Of a stretch of 64,000 nucleotides of DNA, positions 35,781 to 47,366 are shown piece by piece. Positions within the stretch are counted from its first letter, which is position 1. Every line of letters starts with the position of its first letter. Source of the stretch: Actinomadura sp. KC06 (GTDB lineage Bacteria > Actinomycetota > Actinomycetes > Streptosporangiales > Streptosporangiaceae); the NCBI RefSeq assembly GCF_004348735.1, contig NZ_SMKT01000034.1, positions 1-64,000 on the forward strand, written 5' to 3'. The notes below the pieces were generated by a model, which ran no database searches, was not told the DNA's origin, and saw nothing but the letters and a program-made list of their open reading frames with translations. Both the position numbers and the translations under genes were made by a program.

Positions 35781-35919
35781 GGGGTCCCGGAGGACTTACA
35801 GGGGGTTTCTGGGAGTGGCCCCTCTACTACCGTCGTTTTCAGTGCCCTGATCGCCGATCCAACCGCGACGGGAGTATGCCGACGCGGCGGCGTGATCCGA
35901 GCTGATCGAGGTGGTGGAG
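35781..35919 (+). promoter_or_regulatory. Intergenic region before the hydrolase-PKS-3-PKS-4 operon
   Basis: 139 bp separate PKS-2 from the next gene, the only sizeable gap inside the PKS block. It contains CAGGGGGTTT at 35799-35808 and TGGCCCC at 35816-35822, a G-run/C-run inverted pair. This loosely recalls the CAGGGGTG and CCCCTA motifs upstream of PKS-1. It may end transcription from PKS-2, start a second operon, or both. No clear -35/-10 pair is visible. Confidence 0.3.
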
Positions 35920-36819
35920 ATGTCATTGGCGCCCAGTGTCAAAGGAACCGTGCCATTCGGCGAATATGAGACCTGGTATCGCGTCACGGGGGAGTTGGGC
36001 ACGGGGCCGGCGCTCGTCGTCGTGCACGGCGGACCCGGAAGCACCCACGACTACCTGCTGGGTCTCGCCGGGCTCGCCGACCGCGGCCGGCCCGTCGTCC
36101 ACTACGACCAGATCGGCAACGGAGGCTCCACCCACCTGCCGGACCGCGGCGCGGACTTCTGGACGGTCCGGCTGTTCCTCGACGAACTCGACAATCTGCT
36201 GACCCGGCTCGGCATCGCCGACGACTACGTCCTGTTCGGGCAGTCCTGGGGAGGAATGCTCTGCGCCGCGCACGCCGCGACACGTCCGGAAGGGCTCCGC
36301 GGCCTCGTCATCGCCAATTCTCCCGCCTCGTATCCGCGGTGGCGGAAGGCGATGAAGGAATTGCGGGACCGGCTTCCCGACGGCGTCGACGCGACACTCC
36401 GCCGCCACGAGGAGGCGGGCACCACCGAAAGCGACGAATACCTCGAGGCGATGACCGTTTTCTATGACCGGCACCTTTGCCGCGTACGGCCGTGGCCGCG
36501 CGAATTGACGGCGACATTCATGGAGATCCAGAACGACCCGACCGTCTACGGCGTCATGAACGGCCCCAGCGAGTTCCACGTCGTCGGCACCCTGCGCGAC
36601 TGGTCGGTCGAGGACGGCCTCGCCGGCATCGCGGCCCCGACCCTGGTGATCTCCGGCCGCCACGACGAGGCGACGCCCGCGACCGTCCGCCCGTTCGCCG
36701 ACCTGATCCCGGATGTCCGCTGGGAGCTGTTCGAGGAGTCGAGCCACTCGCCCCACCTGGAGGAGCCCGACCGCTTCATCCGCGTCATGACCGGATTCCT
36801 GGACGAGATCGGGGGCTGA
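35920..36819 (+). CDS. Proline iminopeptidase-like alpha/beta hydrolase (VinJ-type, amine deprotection)
   Basis: 299 residues from ATG 35920. It is an alpha/beta hydrolase of the prolyl aminopeptidase (S33) family: oxyanion-hole HGGPG at 36-40, nucleophile elbow GQSWGG at 107-112 with Ser109, Asp249 in GRHDEATP and His276 in [10 protein letters not shown]. The cap segment has the family signature [17 protein letters not shown] (about 213-229), and the N-terminal [12 protein letters not shown] is also typical. There is no signal peptide, so it is cytosolic. Sitting inside a polyene PKS operon, it best matches VinJ-like enzymes of macrolactam pathways, which remove an aminoacyl cap from the chain amine before cyclisation. 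This role is inferred from family and context. ATG 35920 was chosen for the GAGG eight bases upstream; GTG 35911 or 35914 are alternatives. It ends eight bases before PKS-3. HGGPG and the cap argue against a type II thioesterase. Confidence 0.88.
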   Translation: MSLAPSVKGTVPFGEYETWYRVTGELGTGPALVVVHGGPGSTHDYLLGLAGLADRGRPVVHYDQIGNGGSTHLPDRGADFWTVRLFLDELDNLLTRLGIADDYVLFGQSWGGMLCAAHAATRPEGLRGLVIANSPASYPRWRKAMKELRDRLPDGVDATLRRHEEAGTTESDEYLEAMTVFYDRHLCRVRPWPRELTATFMEIQNDPTVYGVMNGPSEFHVVGTLRDWSVEDGLAGIAAPTLVISGRHDEATPATVRPFADLIPDVRWELFEESSHSPHLEEPDRFIRVMTGFLDEIGG

Positions 36820-36826
36820 GAACACC

Positions 36827-39800
36827 GTGGACGCATCCGTCGAGGAGATCGTCGAGGCGCTGCGCGACTCGCTGGTGGAGAACGAGCGGCTGCGCCGCCG
36901 CGCCGACCGGCTGGCGAACGCCGCCGCCGAACCGATCGCGATCGTCGGGATGGCGTGCCGCTACCCCGGCGGCGTCGCCACCCCCGACGACCTGTGGCGC
37001 CTCGTCGCGGACGGCGTGGACGCGGTCACCGGCTTTCCCGCGAACCGGGGCTGGGATGTCGCGGGCGTCTACGACCCGGAGCCCGGTGTGCCGGGCAAGA
37101 GCTACGTGAACCAGGGCGGCTTCCTGCACGACGCGGCGGAGTTCGACCCCGCGTTCTTCGGCATCAGCCCCCGCGAGGCACTGGCGATGGACCCGCAGCA
37201 GCGGCTCCTGCTGGAGGTCTCCTGGGAGGCTCTCGAACGCGCCGGAATCGATCCGGTCACCCTGCACGGCAGCCGGACCGGCGTGTTCGCCGGGGTCATG
37301 TACCACGACTACGGCAACAGCTCCAGCAACGGCAGTATCGTCCCGGGCCGCGTCGCCTACACGCTCGGCCTGGAAGGCCCGGCGGTGACGGTGGACACGG
37401 CGTGCTCGTCGTCGCTGGTGGCGCTGCACTGGGCCGTCCAGGCGCTGCGGTCCGGTGAGTGCTCATTGGCATTGGCCGGTGGCGTGACCGTCATGGCGAC
37501 ACCGGAGACCTTCGTCGAGTTCAGCGAGCAGCGCGGCCTCTCGCCGGACGGCCGCTGCAAGTCGTTCTCGGCGTCGGCGGACGGCACCGGCTGGGGCGAA
37601 GGCGCCGGCGTGGTGCTGGTGGAGCGGCTGTCGGACGCTCAGCGCAACGGCCATCCGGTGCTGGCGGTGGTGCGGGGCTCGGCCGTCAACCAGGACGGCG
37701 CGTCCAACGGGCTGACCGCGCCGAACGGGCCGTCCCAGCAGCGGGTGATCCGGCAGGCGCTGGCGAGCGCGGGCCTGGACGCCGCCGATGTGGACGCGGT
37801 CGAGGCCCACGGGACCGGGACGAGTCTGGGCGACCCGATCGAGGCGCAGGCGCTGCTCGCGACCTACGGGCAGGGCCGTCCGGAGGGGCGTCCGTTGTGG
37901 CTCGGATCGATCAAGTCGAACGTGGGCCATGCGCAGGCGGCGGCGGGCGTGGCCGGAATCATCAAGATGGTCCAGGCGATGCGGCACGGGGTGCTGCCAC
38001 AGACGTTGCATGTGGACGAGCCGTCCCCGCATGTGGACTGGTCGGCCGGTGATGTGGAGCTGCTGGCAGAGGCGCGGGACTGGCCGGTGGACGGGCGTCC
38101 GCGCCGGGCCGGGGTGTCGTCGTTCGGGATCAGCGGCACCAACGCGCACGTGATCCTGGAGGAGGCCCCCGCGGAGGAGAGCGCCGGGGACCGCGAGGTG
38201 TCCGGCGGCGTGGTGCCGTGGGTGATCTCGGCGAAGTCGGCCGAGGCGTTGCGGGCGCAGGCGGAACGGCTGCGCTCCTATGTGGCTGCGCGTCCGGAGC
38301 TGTCGCCGGTGGACGTGGGCTGGTCGCTGGCGACCGGCCGTGCGGCGCTGGAGCACCGCGCGGTGATCGTCGCCGATGACCACGCCGCTGGATTGGCCGC
38401 GCTTGCCGAGGGTGGACCGGCCGCCGGACTGGTCACCGGTGTCGCCGCTGCTGGCTCAACGGCGTTTCTGTTCTCGGGGCAGGGCGCGCAACGGCTCGGG
38501 ATGGGCCGGGAGCTGTACGAGGCGTTCCCGGCGTTCGCGGCTGCTTTTGATGAGGTGTGCGCGGCATTGGACGGTCATCTGGATCGTCCGTTGCGTGACG
38601 TGATCTGGTCGGACGCCGAGCTGCTCGATCAGACGGTGTTCACGCAGGCCGGACTGTTCGCGATCGAGGTGGCGCTGTTCAGGCTTCTTGAGGCGTGGGG
38701 CGTCCGCCCTGATTTCCTGGCGGGTCATTCGATCGGTGAGTTGGCGGCGGCGCATGTGGCCGGGGTGTTGTCGCTGGAGGATGCGGCGAAGCTGGTGGCG
38801 GCTCGCGGACGGCTGATGCAGGCCCTTCCGGCGGGCGGCGCGATGGCGGCCGTGCAGGCGTCCGAGGACGAGGTCACCGGCCTGCTCGGAGACGGGCCGG
38901 TGGCGGTGGCGGCGGTGAACGGCCCGGAGTCGGTCGTGGTGTCGGGGGCCGAGGACGAAGTCGCTCGTCTTGTCGAGCACTTCACGGGGATGGGGCGTAA
39001 AACGTCGCGGTTGCGGGTGTCGCATGCGTTCCATTCGCCATTGATGGACCCGATGCTGGACGACTTCCGCAAAGTCGCCGAAAGCCTGGACTACGGAGCC
39101 CCGTCCATTCCGATCGTGTCCACCTTGACCGGTGCGGTCGCTGGGCCGGAGCAGCTCGGCACGGCCGAGTACTGGGTGCGGCATGTGCGGAACGCCGTCC
39201 GGTTCCACGACGGCGTCCGGGCGTTGCGCTCTGAGGGCGTGTCCAGGTTCGTCGAGGTGGGCCCGGACGGGGTGCTGACCGGGATGGCGCAGCAGAGCGT
39301 CGAGGCCGAGGACGCGGTGCTCGTCGCGGCGCAGCGCAGGGACCGTCCAGAGCAGGACGTCCTTCTCCAGGCGGTCGCGAGCCTGCACGTCTCGGGTGCG
39401 GCGGTCGACTGGACGGCGGTCTTCGCGGCCCGTGACGGCCGCCAGGTCGAGTTGCCGACCTACGCGTTCCAGCGCCAGACGTACTGGCTCACCCCGCGCA
39501 CCGGGGAGGCGGACATCTCCTCGGCAGGTCTCGACGTGGCCGGGCATCCGCTCCTGGCCGCCATTGTGACCTCCCCTGACTCGGACGGCGTCACGCTTAC
39601 GGGCCGGTTGTCGGTGGACGCCCAGCCGTGGCTCGCCGATCACCGGGTGCTCGGCAACGTGCTGCTCCCCGGGACCGCGTTCGTGGAGCTCGCGATCCGG
39701 GCGGGGGACGCGGTCGGCTGCGACGTCCTCCGGGAACTGACCCTGGAGGCCCCACTGGTCCTTCCCGAGCAGGGCGGGGTCGCGCTGCGGGTCACGGTCG

Positions 39801-42800
39801 GCGAGGCGGCGGACGAGTCCGGAGACCGGCCGGTAAGCGTCCACTCCCGTCCCGAGGACGCATCGTCCAGCGACGACTGGACCCGGCACGCCAAGGGCGC
39901 GCTCGGCACGGCCGGTCCGGCGGCCGCCTCCACTCTCCTGGCCTGGCCGCCCGCCGACGCCACTGCGCTGGACCTCACCGGCGCCTACGACCGGCTGCTG
40001 GACGAAGGCTATGGATACGGGCCCGTCTTCCGCGGGCTGCGGGCGGCCTGGCAGCGCGGCGACGAACTGTTCGCGGAGGTCGCACTGCCCGAGGAGTACC
40101 GGGACGAGGCCGAGGGGTTCGGCATCCATCCGGCCCTGCTGGACGCGGCCATGCACGCCGAGCTGCTTCATCACGACGAGCAGAGCGGAGACGAGACCCT
40201 GCTCCCGTTCGAGTGGAGCGAGGTGCGGCTGCATGCGTCCGGCGCGTCGGTGCTGCGCGTCCACACCCGTCTCGGACGCGGCGACGGCACCGCGTCCATG
40301 ACCCTCGCCGACGAGTCCGGACGCGAGGTCCTCGCGGTGGACTCGCTCGTGTCGCGGCCGGTCTCGTCCGGACAGTTGCGCCCCGCCGAAGGGTCCGGCG
40401 GCTCGCTCTTCCGCATCGGATGGTCCCGCCGTCCCCTCCCCGAAGTGTCCGAGGACGCGGACGTGACGGTGTGGACGTGCCCGCAGGCGTCGGGCGAGGT
40501 GCCGACGTCTGTGCGTTCGGTGGCGGGTGAGGCGTTGTCCGCGATCCAGGGGTGGCTGGCTGGTGAGGAGTCTGCGGGTTCTCGGCTGGTGGTGATGACG
40601 CGTGGTGCGGTGTCGGTTGCCGGTGAGCCGGTGGAGTTGTCGCAGGCTCCGGTGTGGGGTCTGGTGCGGGCGGCTCAGGCGGAGAATCCGGACCGTGTCG
40701 TGCTGATGGACGTGGACGACGATCCGGATTCGGTGTGGCTGGCGTCGGCGGTCGCGGCCTCGGGCGAGCCTGAGGCGGCGGTACGCGGCGGGGAGCTGTG
40801 GGTGCCGAGGCTGACCGGAGCGTCGGTGGACGACGGCCGGACGGTCGATGGTCCGTGGGCAGGGCACGGGACGGTGCTGGTCACCGGCGGTACGAGTGGT
40901 CTGGGCGCGCTGGTGGCGCGGCACCTGGTCTCGGCGCACGGTGTGCGGCGTCTGCTGCTGACGAGCCGACGTGGCATGGACGCGCCCGGCGCGGACGCGC
41001 TGTGTGCGGAGCTGGCGGACCTGGGTGCGGAGGTGAGGGTCGCGGCCTGTGACGTGTCCGACCGGCGGGCGGTGGCGGACCTGCTGGCCGCGATCCCGGA
41101 CGAGCACCCCCTCACCGGCGTGATCCACGCCGCCGGTGTCATGGACGACGGCGTCTTCTCCTCCCTCACCCCGGAGCGGATCGATGCCGTCCTGGCGCCG
41201 AAGGCGGACGCGGCCTGGCATCTGCACGAGCTGACCGAAGGCATGGGTCTTTCAGCGTTCGTGCTGTTCTCTTCGGCAGGCGGGTTGGTCCTGGCCGCCG
41301 GGCAGGGCAACTACGCGGCGGCGAACGTCTTCCTTGACGCGCTGGCCGTGCACCGGCGGGCGCAGGGCCTGGCGGCGACGTCGATCGCCTTCGGCCTGTG
41401 GGACGTCACCACCGGTCTGACCGACGCCGAGATGGACCGGGTCGCCCGGCTCGGCATGCCCGCCCTCACGGTCGAGACGGGTCTGGCGTTGTTCGACGCG
41501 GCGTCGTTCGCGGACGAAGCCGTCCTGGTGCCGGTTCAGCTCGACCGGAAGGCCCTGCGTGCGAGGGGCGACACGGTTCCGGCGCTCCTGCGCGACATGT
41601 CCGGCGGATCACTGCGTCGAACCGTGCAGGCACGTCCTCAGAACGCCGAGGCGATGACGCGGCGACTTGCCGGGCTGCCCGAGGCGGAACGCATCGAGAC
41701 GCTGCTTCAACTCGTCCGTACCCACGTCGCCTCAGTGCTTGGACACGGCTCGGCCGACGCCGTCCAGCCCGAGCGTCCATTCAAGGAACTGGGTTTCGAT
41801 TCGCTGTCGGCGGTGGAGTTGCGCAACGCGTTGCGCGGCGAGACGGGTTTGCGGTTGCCGGCGACGTTGGTGTTCGACTATCCGACGTCGCGTGCGGTGG
41901 CGGGCTTCCTGGACCAGGAGATCGCCGGAACCGGTGCGGCCGTGGCTGCGGCTCCGGTGGGTCGGACCGCGCAGGACGACGATCCGGTGGTGATCGTGGG
42001 GATGGCGTGCCGCTATCCAGGCGGTGTCGGGTCCCCGGACGAGTTGTGGCGGCTGGTTGTTGATGGTGTGGACGCGGTGTCGGGGTTCCCGGTCGATCGG
42101 GGCTGGGATGTGGACGGGCTGTATGACCCGGTGCCGGGTCGTGCGGGCAAGAGCGTCGCTCGCGAGGGCGGGTTCGTGTACGACGCGGCGGAGTTCGATG
42201 CCGACTTCTTCGCGATTTCACCGCGTGAGGCGGCCGACACCGATCCGCAGCAACGATTGTTGTTGGAGGCGTCATGGGAGGCGCTGGAGCGGGCCGGAAT
42301 TGACCCGTCGTCGTTGCGGGGCAGCGCCACGGGCGTCTTCGCCGGATTGATGTACCACGACTACGGCCTAGGTGGAGATTCCGCTACGACAAGCGGCGGC
42401 AGTCTGGTTTCGGGTCGCGTGGCCTATGCGCTGGGTCTGGAGGGTCCGGCGGTGACGGTTGACACGGCCTGTTCCTCGTCGCTGGTGGCGCTGCATTGGG
42501 CCGTCCAGGCGCTGCGTTCGGGCGAGTGCTCGCTGGCGCTGGCCGGTGGTGTGACCGTGATGTCCACGCCAAACATGTTCCTGGAATTCAGCGAGCAACG
42601 CGGGCTTTCGCCGGAGGGCCGGTGCAAGTCGTTCTCGGCGTCGGCGAATGGCGCCGGGTGGGCCGAGGGCGTCGGCGTGGTGCTGGTGGAGAGGCTGTCG
42701 GACGCCCGCCGCAATGGTCATCCGGTGCTGGCGGTGGTGCGGGGCAGCGCCATCAACCAGGATGGCGCGTCCAACGGGCTCACGGCACCGAACGGACCGT

Positions 42801-45800
42801 CCCAGCAGCGGGTGATCCGCCAGGCTTTGGCGAACGCGGGCCTGAACACCGGTGACGTGGACGCGGTGGAGGCGCATGGCACCGGTACCACGCTGGGCGA
42901 CCCGATCGAGGCGCAGGCGGTCCTGGCGACCTACGGCCGGGACCGTCCCGAGGAGCGTCCGCTGTGGCTGGGGTCGATCAAGTCGAACATGGGCCACGCC
43001 CAGGCCGCCGCCGGTGTGGCGGGGATCATCAAGATGGTCGAGGCGATGCGCCACGGCGTCCTGCCCAAGACGTTGCATGTGGACGAGCCGACCCCGCATG
43101 TCGATTGGTCGGCGGGCGCGGTCGAGTTGTTGACCGAGTCGCGGGAATGGCCGGTCAACGGTCATCCGCGCCGGGCCGGGGTCTCGTCGTTCGGGATCAG
43201 CGGCACCAACGCCCACGTGATTCTGGAGGAAGCTCCCGCTGAAGAGGTCACCGAACGCGATGACGTTCCCGGTGGGGCGGTGCCGTGGGTGATCTCGGCG
43301 AAGTCGGCCGAGGCGTTGCGGGCGCAGGCGGAACAGCTGCGCTCCTATATGGCTGCGCGTCCGGAGCTGTCGCCGGTGGACGTGGGCTGGTCGCTGGCGA
43401 CCGGCCGTGCGGCGCTGGAGCACCGCGCGGTGATCGTCGCCGATGACCATGCCGCTGGATTGGCCGCGCTTGCCACAGGTGAGCCAGCCGCCGGACTGGT
43501 CACCGGTGTTGCCGCTGCTGGCTCAACGGCGTTCCTTTTCTCCGGTCAGGGCGCGCAACGGCTCGGGATGGGCCAGGAGTTGTACGAGGCGTTCCCGGTG
43601 TTCGCCGAAGCGCTCGATGAAGTGTGCGCGGTGTTGGACGAGCACCTGGATCGTCCGTTGCGTGACGTGATCTGGTCTGAGGCTGAGCTGCTGGATCAGA
43701 CGATGTTCACGCAGGCCGGGCTGTTCGCCGTCGAGGTGGCGCTGTTCCGGCTGCTGCGTTCGTGGGGCGTGCGACCCGGTTTCCTGGCCGGGCATTCGAT
43801 CGGTGAGTTGGCCGCCGTGCACGTCGCCGGGGTGTGGTCGCTGCCGGATGCGGCGAAGCTGGTGGCGGCGCGCGGACGCCTGATGCAGGCGCTCCCGCCG
43901 GGCGGCGCGATGGCGGCCGTGCAGGCGTCCGAGGACGAGGTCACCGATCTGCTCGGCGATGGGCCGGTAGCAGTGGCGGCGGTGAACGGCCCGGGTTCGG
44001 TCGTCGTCTCGGGGACCGATGCCGAAGTCGGCCGCATCGTCGACCATTTCGCCGCCCAGGGCCGCAAGACGACCCGCCTGCGGGTGTCGCACGCGTTCCA
44101 TTCGCCGCTCATGGACCCGATGCTGGACGACTTCCGCAAGATCGCCGAAAGCCTGAACTACGAAGCCCCGGCCATCCCGATCATCTCCAATGTGACCGGC
44201 GGGCTCGCGGCACCCGAGCAGCTCGGCACGGCCGAGTACTGGGTGCGGCATGTGCGGGACGCCGTCCGGTTCCACGACGGTGTCCAGGCGTTGCGCTCTG
44301 AGGGCGTGTCCCGGTTCGTCGAGGTGGGGCCGGACGGCGTGTTGTCCGCGCTGGTCAGGTCGGCGCTGGACGAGGCCACGGCCGTCCCCGCACTGCGCGC
44401 CGGGCAAGACGAGCCGACCGCGCTGCTCACCGCGATCGGACACCTCCACACCGACGGCGCCGACGTCGACTGGCGCGCAGTGTTCGCCGGACGCGGCGCC
44501 CGCCAGGTCGAGCTGCCGACCTACGCCTTCCAGCGGAAGCGGTACTGGACGGACGCCGCCGCCACGTCGGGCAACGTGTCGGGCCTCGGCCAGATAGCGG
44601 CGGAGCATCCGCTGCTCGGCGCCGTGGTGGTGGCACCGGAATCCGGCGGGGTCGTGTTGACGGGTCGCTTGTCGGTGGACACGCAGCCGTGGCTGGCCGA
44701 GCACGAGGTGCTGGGCGCCGTGGTGTTCCCGGGCGCGGGTTTCGCGGAACTGGCGATCCGGGCCGGTGACCAGGTCGGCTGCGACGTGCTGGAAGAGCTG
44801 GCGATGGAGGCGCCGCTCGTCCTGCCCGAGCACGGCGGGGTGGACGTGCAGGTCGTGGTCGGAGCGCGGGACGAGTCCGGAACCCGGCCGGTGAGCGTCC
44901 ACACCCACCGGGACGGGGCGGCGGCCGATGAGTCGTGGGTGCGGAACGCGGTCGGCACGCTCAGTACCGGGGCCCCGGCGCCCGGCGCGGAGCTGGACGT
45001 GTGGCCTCCGGTCGGGGCGAACCCGGTGGACGTCGCCGACGCGTACGCGCGGTCGTTCGAGCAAGGCTTCGGCTACGGGCCGGTGTTCCAGGGGCTGCGG
45101 GCGGTCTGGCGGCGCGGTGACGAATGGCTGGCTGAGGTGGCGTTGCCGGAGGACGCCGCCGCGGTCGCCGACCGGTTCGGGATCCATCCGGCTCTCCTGG
45201 ACGCGGCGGCGCACGTCCGCTGGCTGGACGACGATGCCGCAGAAGAGGGCGAACTCCGGCTCCCCTCCGACTGGCGCCGAGTTTCGCTCCACGCGACGGG
45301 CGCGACCTCCGTCCGGGTGCGGGTGGCTCCGGCGGAGGACGGCGACGGCGTGTCCCTGCTGATGGCGGACGAGACCGGACGTCCCGTGCTGTCGGCGGCG
45401 GCGCTGGCGTCGCGGAAGGTCACGGCGGATCAGCTCCGGCCGACCGGCGAGGAGTTCGTCGATTCGCTGTTCCGGGTGGAATGGTCGCCTGTCCCGGGCG
45501 CCGCGGCCTCCGCCGTGTCCTGGACGACGTGGGACGAGGTCCAGGCGGCCGCCACCGCGGAACCGGAAGCGGTCCCGGACGTCGTCGTCATGACGCCCCG
45601 CGCGGGCACCGACGCCGAGTCCGTGCACGCCGCCGCGCAGGAGGCCATGGAGGTATTGAAGGCGTGGTCGGCCGACGAGCGGTTCCGTGAGTCGAGGCTG
45701 CTCGTCCTCACCCGCGGGGCGTCGGCGCTGGACGGCGAGGACGTCTCCGACCTGGCCGGCGCGGCGGTCGGCGGCCTGGTCCGCGCGGCCCAGGCGGAGA

Positions 45801-47326
45801 ACCCCGGCGACGGCATACTCCTCGCCGACATCGCGAATACGACCGGCGCCGACCCCGATCCTGCGATGCCGGACGTCGGCGCGATCGTGGCGTCCGGTGA
45901 ACCCCAGGTGATCGTGCGCGACGGGGTCGTGCACCGGGCGCGGCTGGCCAGGGTGCCGGCCGTCCGGCCGGGGACGCCGCCCGCCGCGACATTCGGCGAC
46001 CGGGGCACCGTCCTGGTGACCGGCGGGCTCGGCATGCTGGGCCGCCTGGTGTCGCGGCACCTGGTGACCGCGCACGGCGTCCGCGCGCTGCTGCTGGTCG
46101 GGCGCCGGGGCATGGAGACACCCGGCGCCGCCGAGTTCCGGGAGGAGCTGGCGGGGCTCGGCGCCGAGGTCGAGATCGCCGCGTGCGATGTCGGCGACCG
46201 CGACGCGGTGGCCGGGCTGCTGGCCGGGATACCGGCGGACCGGCCGCTGACCGGGGTCGTCCACACGGCCGGTGTCCTCGACGACGGTGTGATCGGCTCG
46301 CTCACCCCGGAGCGGCTCGACCGGGTGCTCCGCGCCAAGGCGGACGCGGCGCTGCATCTCCACGAGCTCACCCGCGGCATGGACGGGCTGTCGGCATTCG
46401 TGCTGTTCTCCTCGAACGCCGGGGTCTTCGGCAACGCGGGCCAGGGGAACTACTCGGCGGCGAACGCGCTGCTGGACGCCCTGGCCGCACACCGGCGGGC
46501 GAACGGCCTCCCCGGCCAGTCGCTGGCCTGGAGCCTGTGGGCGGACGGCAGCGACATGACCGCCGGGCTCACCGAACTCGACCGGGAGCGGATGCGCCGC
46601 ACCGGGATGATCGCGCTGACCGGGGAGCGGGGCGCCGCGCTGTTCGACGACGCCGCCGCGGTGGACGAGGCGCTGCTCGTCCCGATCCCTCTGGACGAGC
46701 ACGCCGCCCGGATGAACCTGGACGAGCTGCCGTGGATGTTCCGCGGCCTGTTCCGCGGCGCCGGGGCGGCGCGTCCGGCGGCGCGGGCGTCCGCGGACGC
46801 CCGCCAGGTCCTGGAGCGGCGGCTCGAAGATCTCGCCGAGCACGAGCGCGACGCGGTCCTGCTGGAACTCGTCAGCGGCCGGGTGGCGATGGTGCTGCGG
46901 CGCGGCTCGGCCGGCGAGGTCGACCCGGACCGTGCGTTCAAGGAGCTCGGGTTCGACTCGCTGATCTCGCTGGAGCTGCGGAACGCGCTGAACGCGGCGA
47001 CGGGGCTGCGGCTGCCCGCCACCCTCGTCTTCGACCATCCGACCGCACGGGCCGTCGCCCGGGAGATCAAGACGTCGATCGCGCCGCGCGAGCACGACGC
47101 GACCCGGCCCGTCCTCGCGGAGGTCGACCGGCTGGAGGCCGCGCTGTCGGCCGCGGCCGCCGCCGGAGGCGACCACACCAGGATCACTGCCCGCCTGGAG
47201 GCGCTGCTGAGGTCCTGGCAGGACAGGGAGGACGGCGGCACGGAGCCCGAACCGGACTCCGGGACCGACTGGGCCGACGACGACGAGCTGTTCGAAGCGC
47301 TCGACAACGAACTGGGCATCTCCTAG
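36827..47326 (+). CDS. PKS-3: modular type I polyketide synthase, two KS-AT-DH-KR-ACP modules
   Basis: 3499 residues from GTG 36827. The N-terminal docking coil ([21 protein letters not shown]) occupies ~5-25. Approximate residues are: module 7 KS 35-445, AT 544-825, DH 906-1182, KR 1348-1528, ACP 1622-1700; module 8 KS 1719-2133, AT 2233-2510, DH 2594-2865, KR 3061-3245, ACP 3337-3417. Both ATs have GHSIGE and HAFHSP (malonyl). Both DHs keep catalytic His and Asp; module 8 reads LAEH where the others read LADH, and its helix is LDAAAH. KR7 has MDD in place of LDD and a VLAAGQGNY catalytic loop; KR8 has LDD. ACPs read LGFDSL. The C-terminal 75 residues form a docking region ending [15 protein letters not shown]. 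No loading domain is present, so it must receive a chain from another protein. It lies in one operon with the hydrolase and PKS-4. Module numbers here follow gene order, not biosynthetic order. Confidence 0.95.
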   Translation: MDASVEEIVEALRDSLVENERLRRRADRLANAAAEPIAIVGMACRYPGGVATPDDLWRLVADGVDAVTGFPANRGWDVAGVYDPEPGVPGKSYVNQGGFLHDAAEFDPAFFGISPREALAMDPQQRLLLEVSWEALERAGIDPVTLHGSRTGVFAGVMYHDYGNSSSNGSIVPGRVAYTLGLEGPAVTVDTACSSSLVALHWAVQALRSGECSLALAGGVTVMATPETFVEFSEQRGLSPDGRCKSFSASADGTGWGEGAGVVLVERLSDAQRNGHPVLAVVRGSAVNQDGASNGLTAPNGPSQQRVIRQALASAGLDAADVDAVEAHGTGTSLGDPIEAQALLATYGQGRPEGRPLWLGSIKSNVGHAQAAAGVAGIIKMVQAMRHGVLPQTLHVDEPSPHVDWSAGDVELLAEARDWPVDGRPRRAGVSSFGISGTNAHVILEEAPAEESAGDREVSGGVVPWVISAKSAEALRAQAERLRSYVAARPELSPVDVGWSLATGRAALEHRAVIVADDHAAGLAALAEGGPAAGLVTGVAAAGSTAFLFSGQGAQRLGMGRELYEAFPAFAAAFDEVCAALDGHLDRPLRDVIWSDAELLDQTVFTQAGLFAIEVALFRLLEAWGVRPDFLAGHSIGELAAAHVAGVLSLEDAAKLVAARGRLMQALPAGGAMAAVQASEDEVTGLLGDGPVAVAAVNGPESVVVSGAEDEVARLVEHFTGMGRKTSRLRVSHAFHSPLMDPMLDDFRKVAESLDYGAPSIPIVSTLTGAVAGPEQLGTAEYWVRHVRNAVRFHDGVRALRSEGVSRFVEVGPDGVLTGMAQQSVEAEDAVLVAAQRRDRPEQDVLLQAVASLHVSGAAVDWTAVFAARDGRQVELPTYAFQRQTYWLTPRTGEADISSAGLDVAGHPLLAAIVTSPDSDGVTLTGRLSVDAQPWLADHRVLGNVLLPGTAFVELAIRAGDAVGCDVLRELTLEAPLVLPEQGGVALRVTVGEAADESGDRPVSVHSRPEDASSSDDWTRHAKGALGTAGPAAASTLLAWPPADATALDLTGAYDRLLDEGYGYGPVFRGLRAAWQRGDELFAEVALPEEYRDEAEGFGIHPALLDAAMHAELLHHDEQSGDETLLPFEWSEVRLHASGASVLRVHTRLGRGDGTASMTLADESGREVLAVDSLVSRPVSSGQLRPAEGSGGSLFRIGWSRRPLPEVSEDADVTVWTCPQASGEVPTSVRSVAGEALSAIQGWLAGEESAGSRLVVMTRGAVSVAGEPVELSQAPVWGLVRAAQAENPDRVVLMDVDDDPDSVWLASAVAASGEPEAAVRGGELWVPRLTGASVDDGRTVDGPWAGHGTVLVTGGTSGLGALVARHLVSAHGVRRLLLTSRRGMDAPGADALCAELADLGAEVRVAACDVSDRRAVADLLAAIPDEHPLTGVIHAAGVMDDGVFSSLTPERIDAVLAPKADAAWHLHELTEGMGLSAFVLFSSAGGLVLAAGQGNYAAANVFLDALAVHRRAQGLAATSIAFGLWDVTTGLTDAEMDRVARLGMPALTVETGLALFDAASFADEAVLVPVQLDRKALRARGDTVPALLRDMSGGSLRRTVQARPQNAEAMTRRLAGLPEAERIETLLQLVRTHVASVLGHGSADAVQPERPFKELGFDSLSAVELRNALRGETGLRLPATLVFDYPTSRAVAGFLDQEIAGTGAAVAAAPVGRTAQDDDPVVIVGMACRYPGGVGSPDELWRLVVDGVDAVSGFPVDRGWDVDGLYDPVPGRAGKSVAREGGFVYDAAEFDADFFAISPREAADTDPQQRLLLEASWEALERAGIDPSSLRGSATGVFAGLMYHDYGLGGDSATTSGGSLVSGRVAYALGLEGPAVTVDTACSSSLVALHWAVQALRSGECSLALAGGVTVMSTPNMFLEFSEQRGLSPEGRCKSFSASANGAGWAEGVGVVLVERLSDARRNGHPVLAVVRGSAINQDGASNGLTAPNGPSQQRVIRQALANAGLNTGDVDAVEAHGTGTTLGDPIEAQAVLATYGRDRPEERPLWLGSIKSNMGHAQAAAGVAGIIKMVEAMRHGVLPKTLHVDEPTPHVDWSAGAVELLTESREWPVNGHPRRAGVSSFGISGTNAHVILEEAPAEEVTERDDVPGGAVPWVISAKSAEALRAQAEQLRSYMAARPELSPVDVGWSLATGRAALEHRAVIVADDHAAGLAALATGEPAAGLVTGVAAAGSTAFLFSGQGAQRLGMGQELYEAFPVFAEALDEVCAVLDEHLDRPLRDVIWSEAELLDQTMFTQAGLFAVEVALFRLLRSWGVRPGFLAGHSIGELAAVHVAGVWSLPDAAKLVAARGRLMQALPPGGAMAAVQASEDEVTDLLGDGPVAVAAVNGPGSVVVSGTDAEVGRIVDHFAAQGRKTTRLRVSHAFHSPLMDPMLDDFRKIAESLNYEAPAIPIISNVTGGLAAPEQLGTAEYWVRHVRDAVRFHDGVQALRSEGVSRFVEVGPDGVLSALVRSALDEATAVPALRAGQDEPTALLTAIGHLHTDGADVDWRAVFAGRGARQVELPTYAFQRKRYWTDAAATSGNVSGLGQIAAEHPLLGAVVVAPESGGVVLTGRLSVDTQPWLAEHEVLGAVVFPGAGFAELAIRAGDQVGCDVLEELAMEAPLVLPEHGGVDVQVVVGARDESGTRPVSVHTHRDGAAADESWVRNAVGTLSTGAPAPGAELDVWPPVGANPVDVADAYARSFEQGFGYGPVFQGLRAVWRRGDEWLAEVALPEDAAAVADRFGIHPALLDAAAHVRWLDDDAAEEGELRLPSDWRRVSLHATGATSVRVRVAPAEDGDGVSLLMADETGRPVLSAAALASRKVTADQLRPTGEEFVDSLFRVEWSPVPGAAASAVSWTTWDEVQAAATAEPEAVPDVVVMTPRAGTDAESVHAAAQEAMEVLKAWSADERFRESRLLVLTRGASALDGEDVSDLAGAAVGGLVRAAQAENPGDGILLADIANTTGADPDPAMPDVGAIVASGEPQVIVRDGVVHRARLARVPAVRPGTPPAATFGDRGTVLVTGGLGMLGRLVSRHLVTAHGVRALLLVGRRGMETPGAAEFREELAGLGAEVEIAACDVGDRDAVAGLLAGIPADRPLTGVVHTAGVLDDGVIGSLTPERLDRVLRAKADAALHLHELTRGMDGLSAFVLFSSNAGVFGNAGQGNYSAANALLDALAAHRRANGLPGQSLAWSLWADGSDMTAGLTELDRERMRRTGMIALTGERGAALFDDAAAVDEALLVPIPLDEHAARMNLDELPWMFRGLFRGAGAARPAARASADARQVLERRLEDLAEHERDAVLLELVSGRVAMVLRRGSAGEVDPDRAFKELGFDSLISLELRNALNAATGLRLPATLVFDHPTARAVAREIKTSIAPREHDATRPVLAEVDRLEAALSAAAAAGGDHTRITARLEALLRSWQDREDGGTEPEPDSGTDWADDDELFEALDNELGIS
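40411..43143 (+). repeat. Copy A of a ~2.7 kb inter-gene duplication (PKS-3 KR7-ACP7-KS8)
   Basis: From RIGWSRR near the end of the DH7-KR7 linker through KR7, ACP7 and most of KS8, this segment matches 61250-64000 of PKS-4 closely at DNA level. Long runs are identical, for example from GTGTGGACGTGCCCGC onward, and again across the ACP and the KS N-terminus with its unusual [35 protein letters not shown] stretch. Many third positions are T or A in both copies, unlike neighbouring sequence, which supports shared recent ancestry. Confidence 0.8.
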
Positions 47327-47366
47327 CACCGTGACCCGCGATGGCATCGGGATTGGCTGATATTCG

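Noticed and set aside
35920..36819. Reading the hydrolase as a type II (editing) thioesterase
   Set aside because: HGGPG, the MNGPSEF cap and the GRHDEATP motif are prolyl-iminopeptidase features. Type II TEs have a different fold signature and lie around a GHSxG motif.
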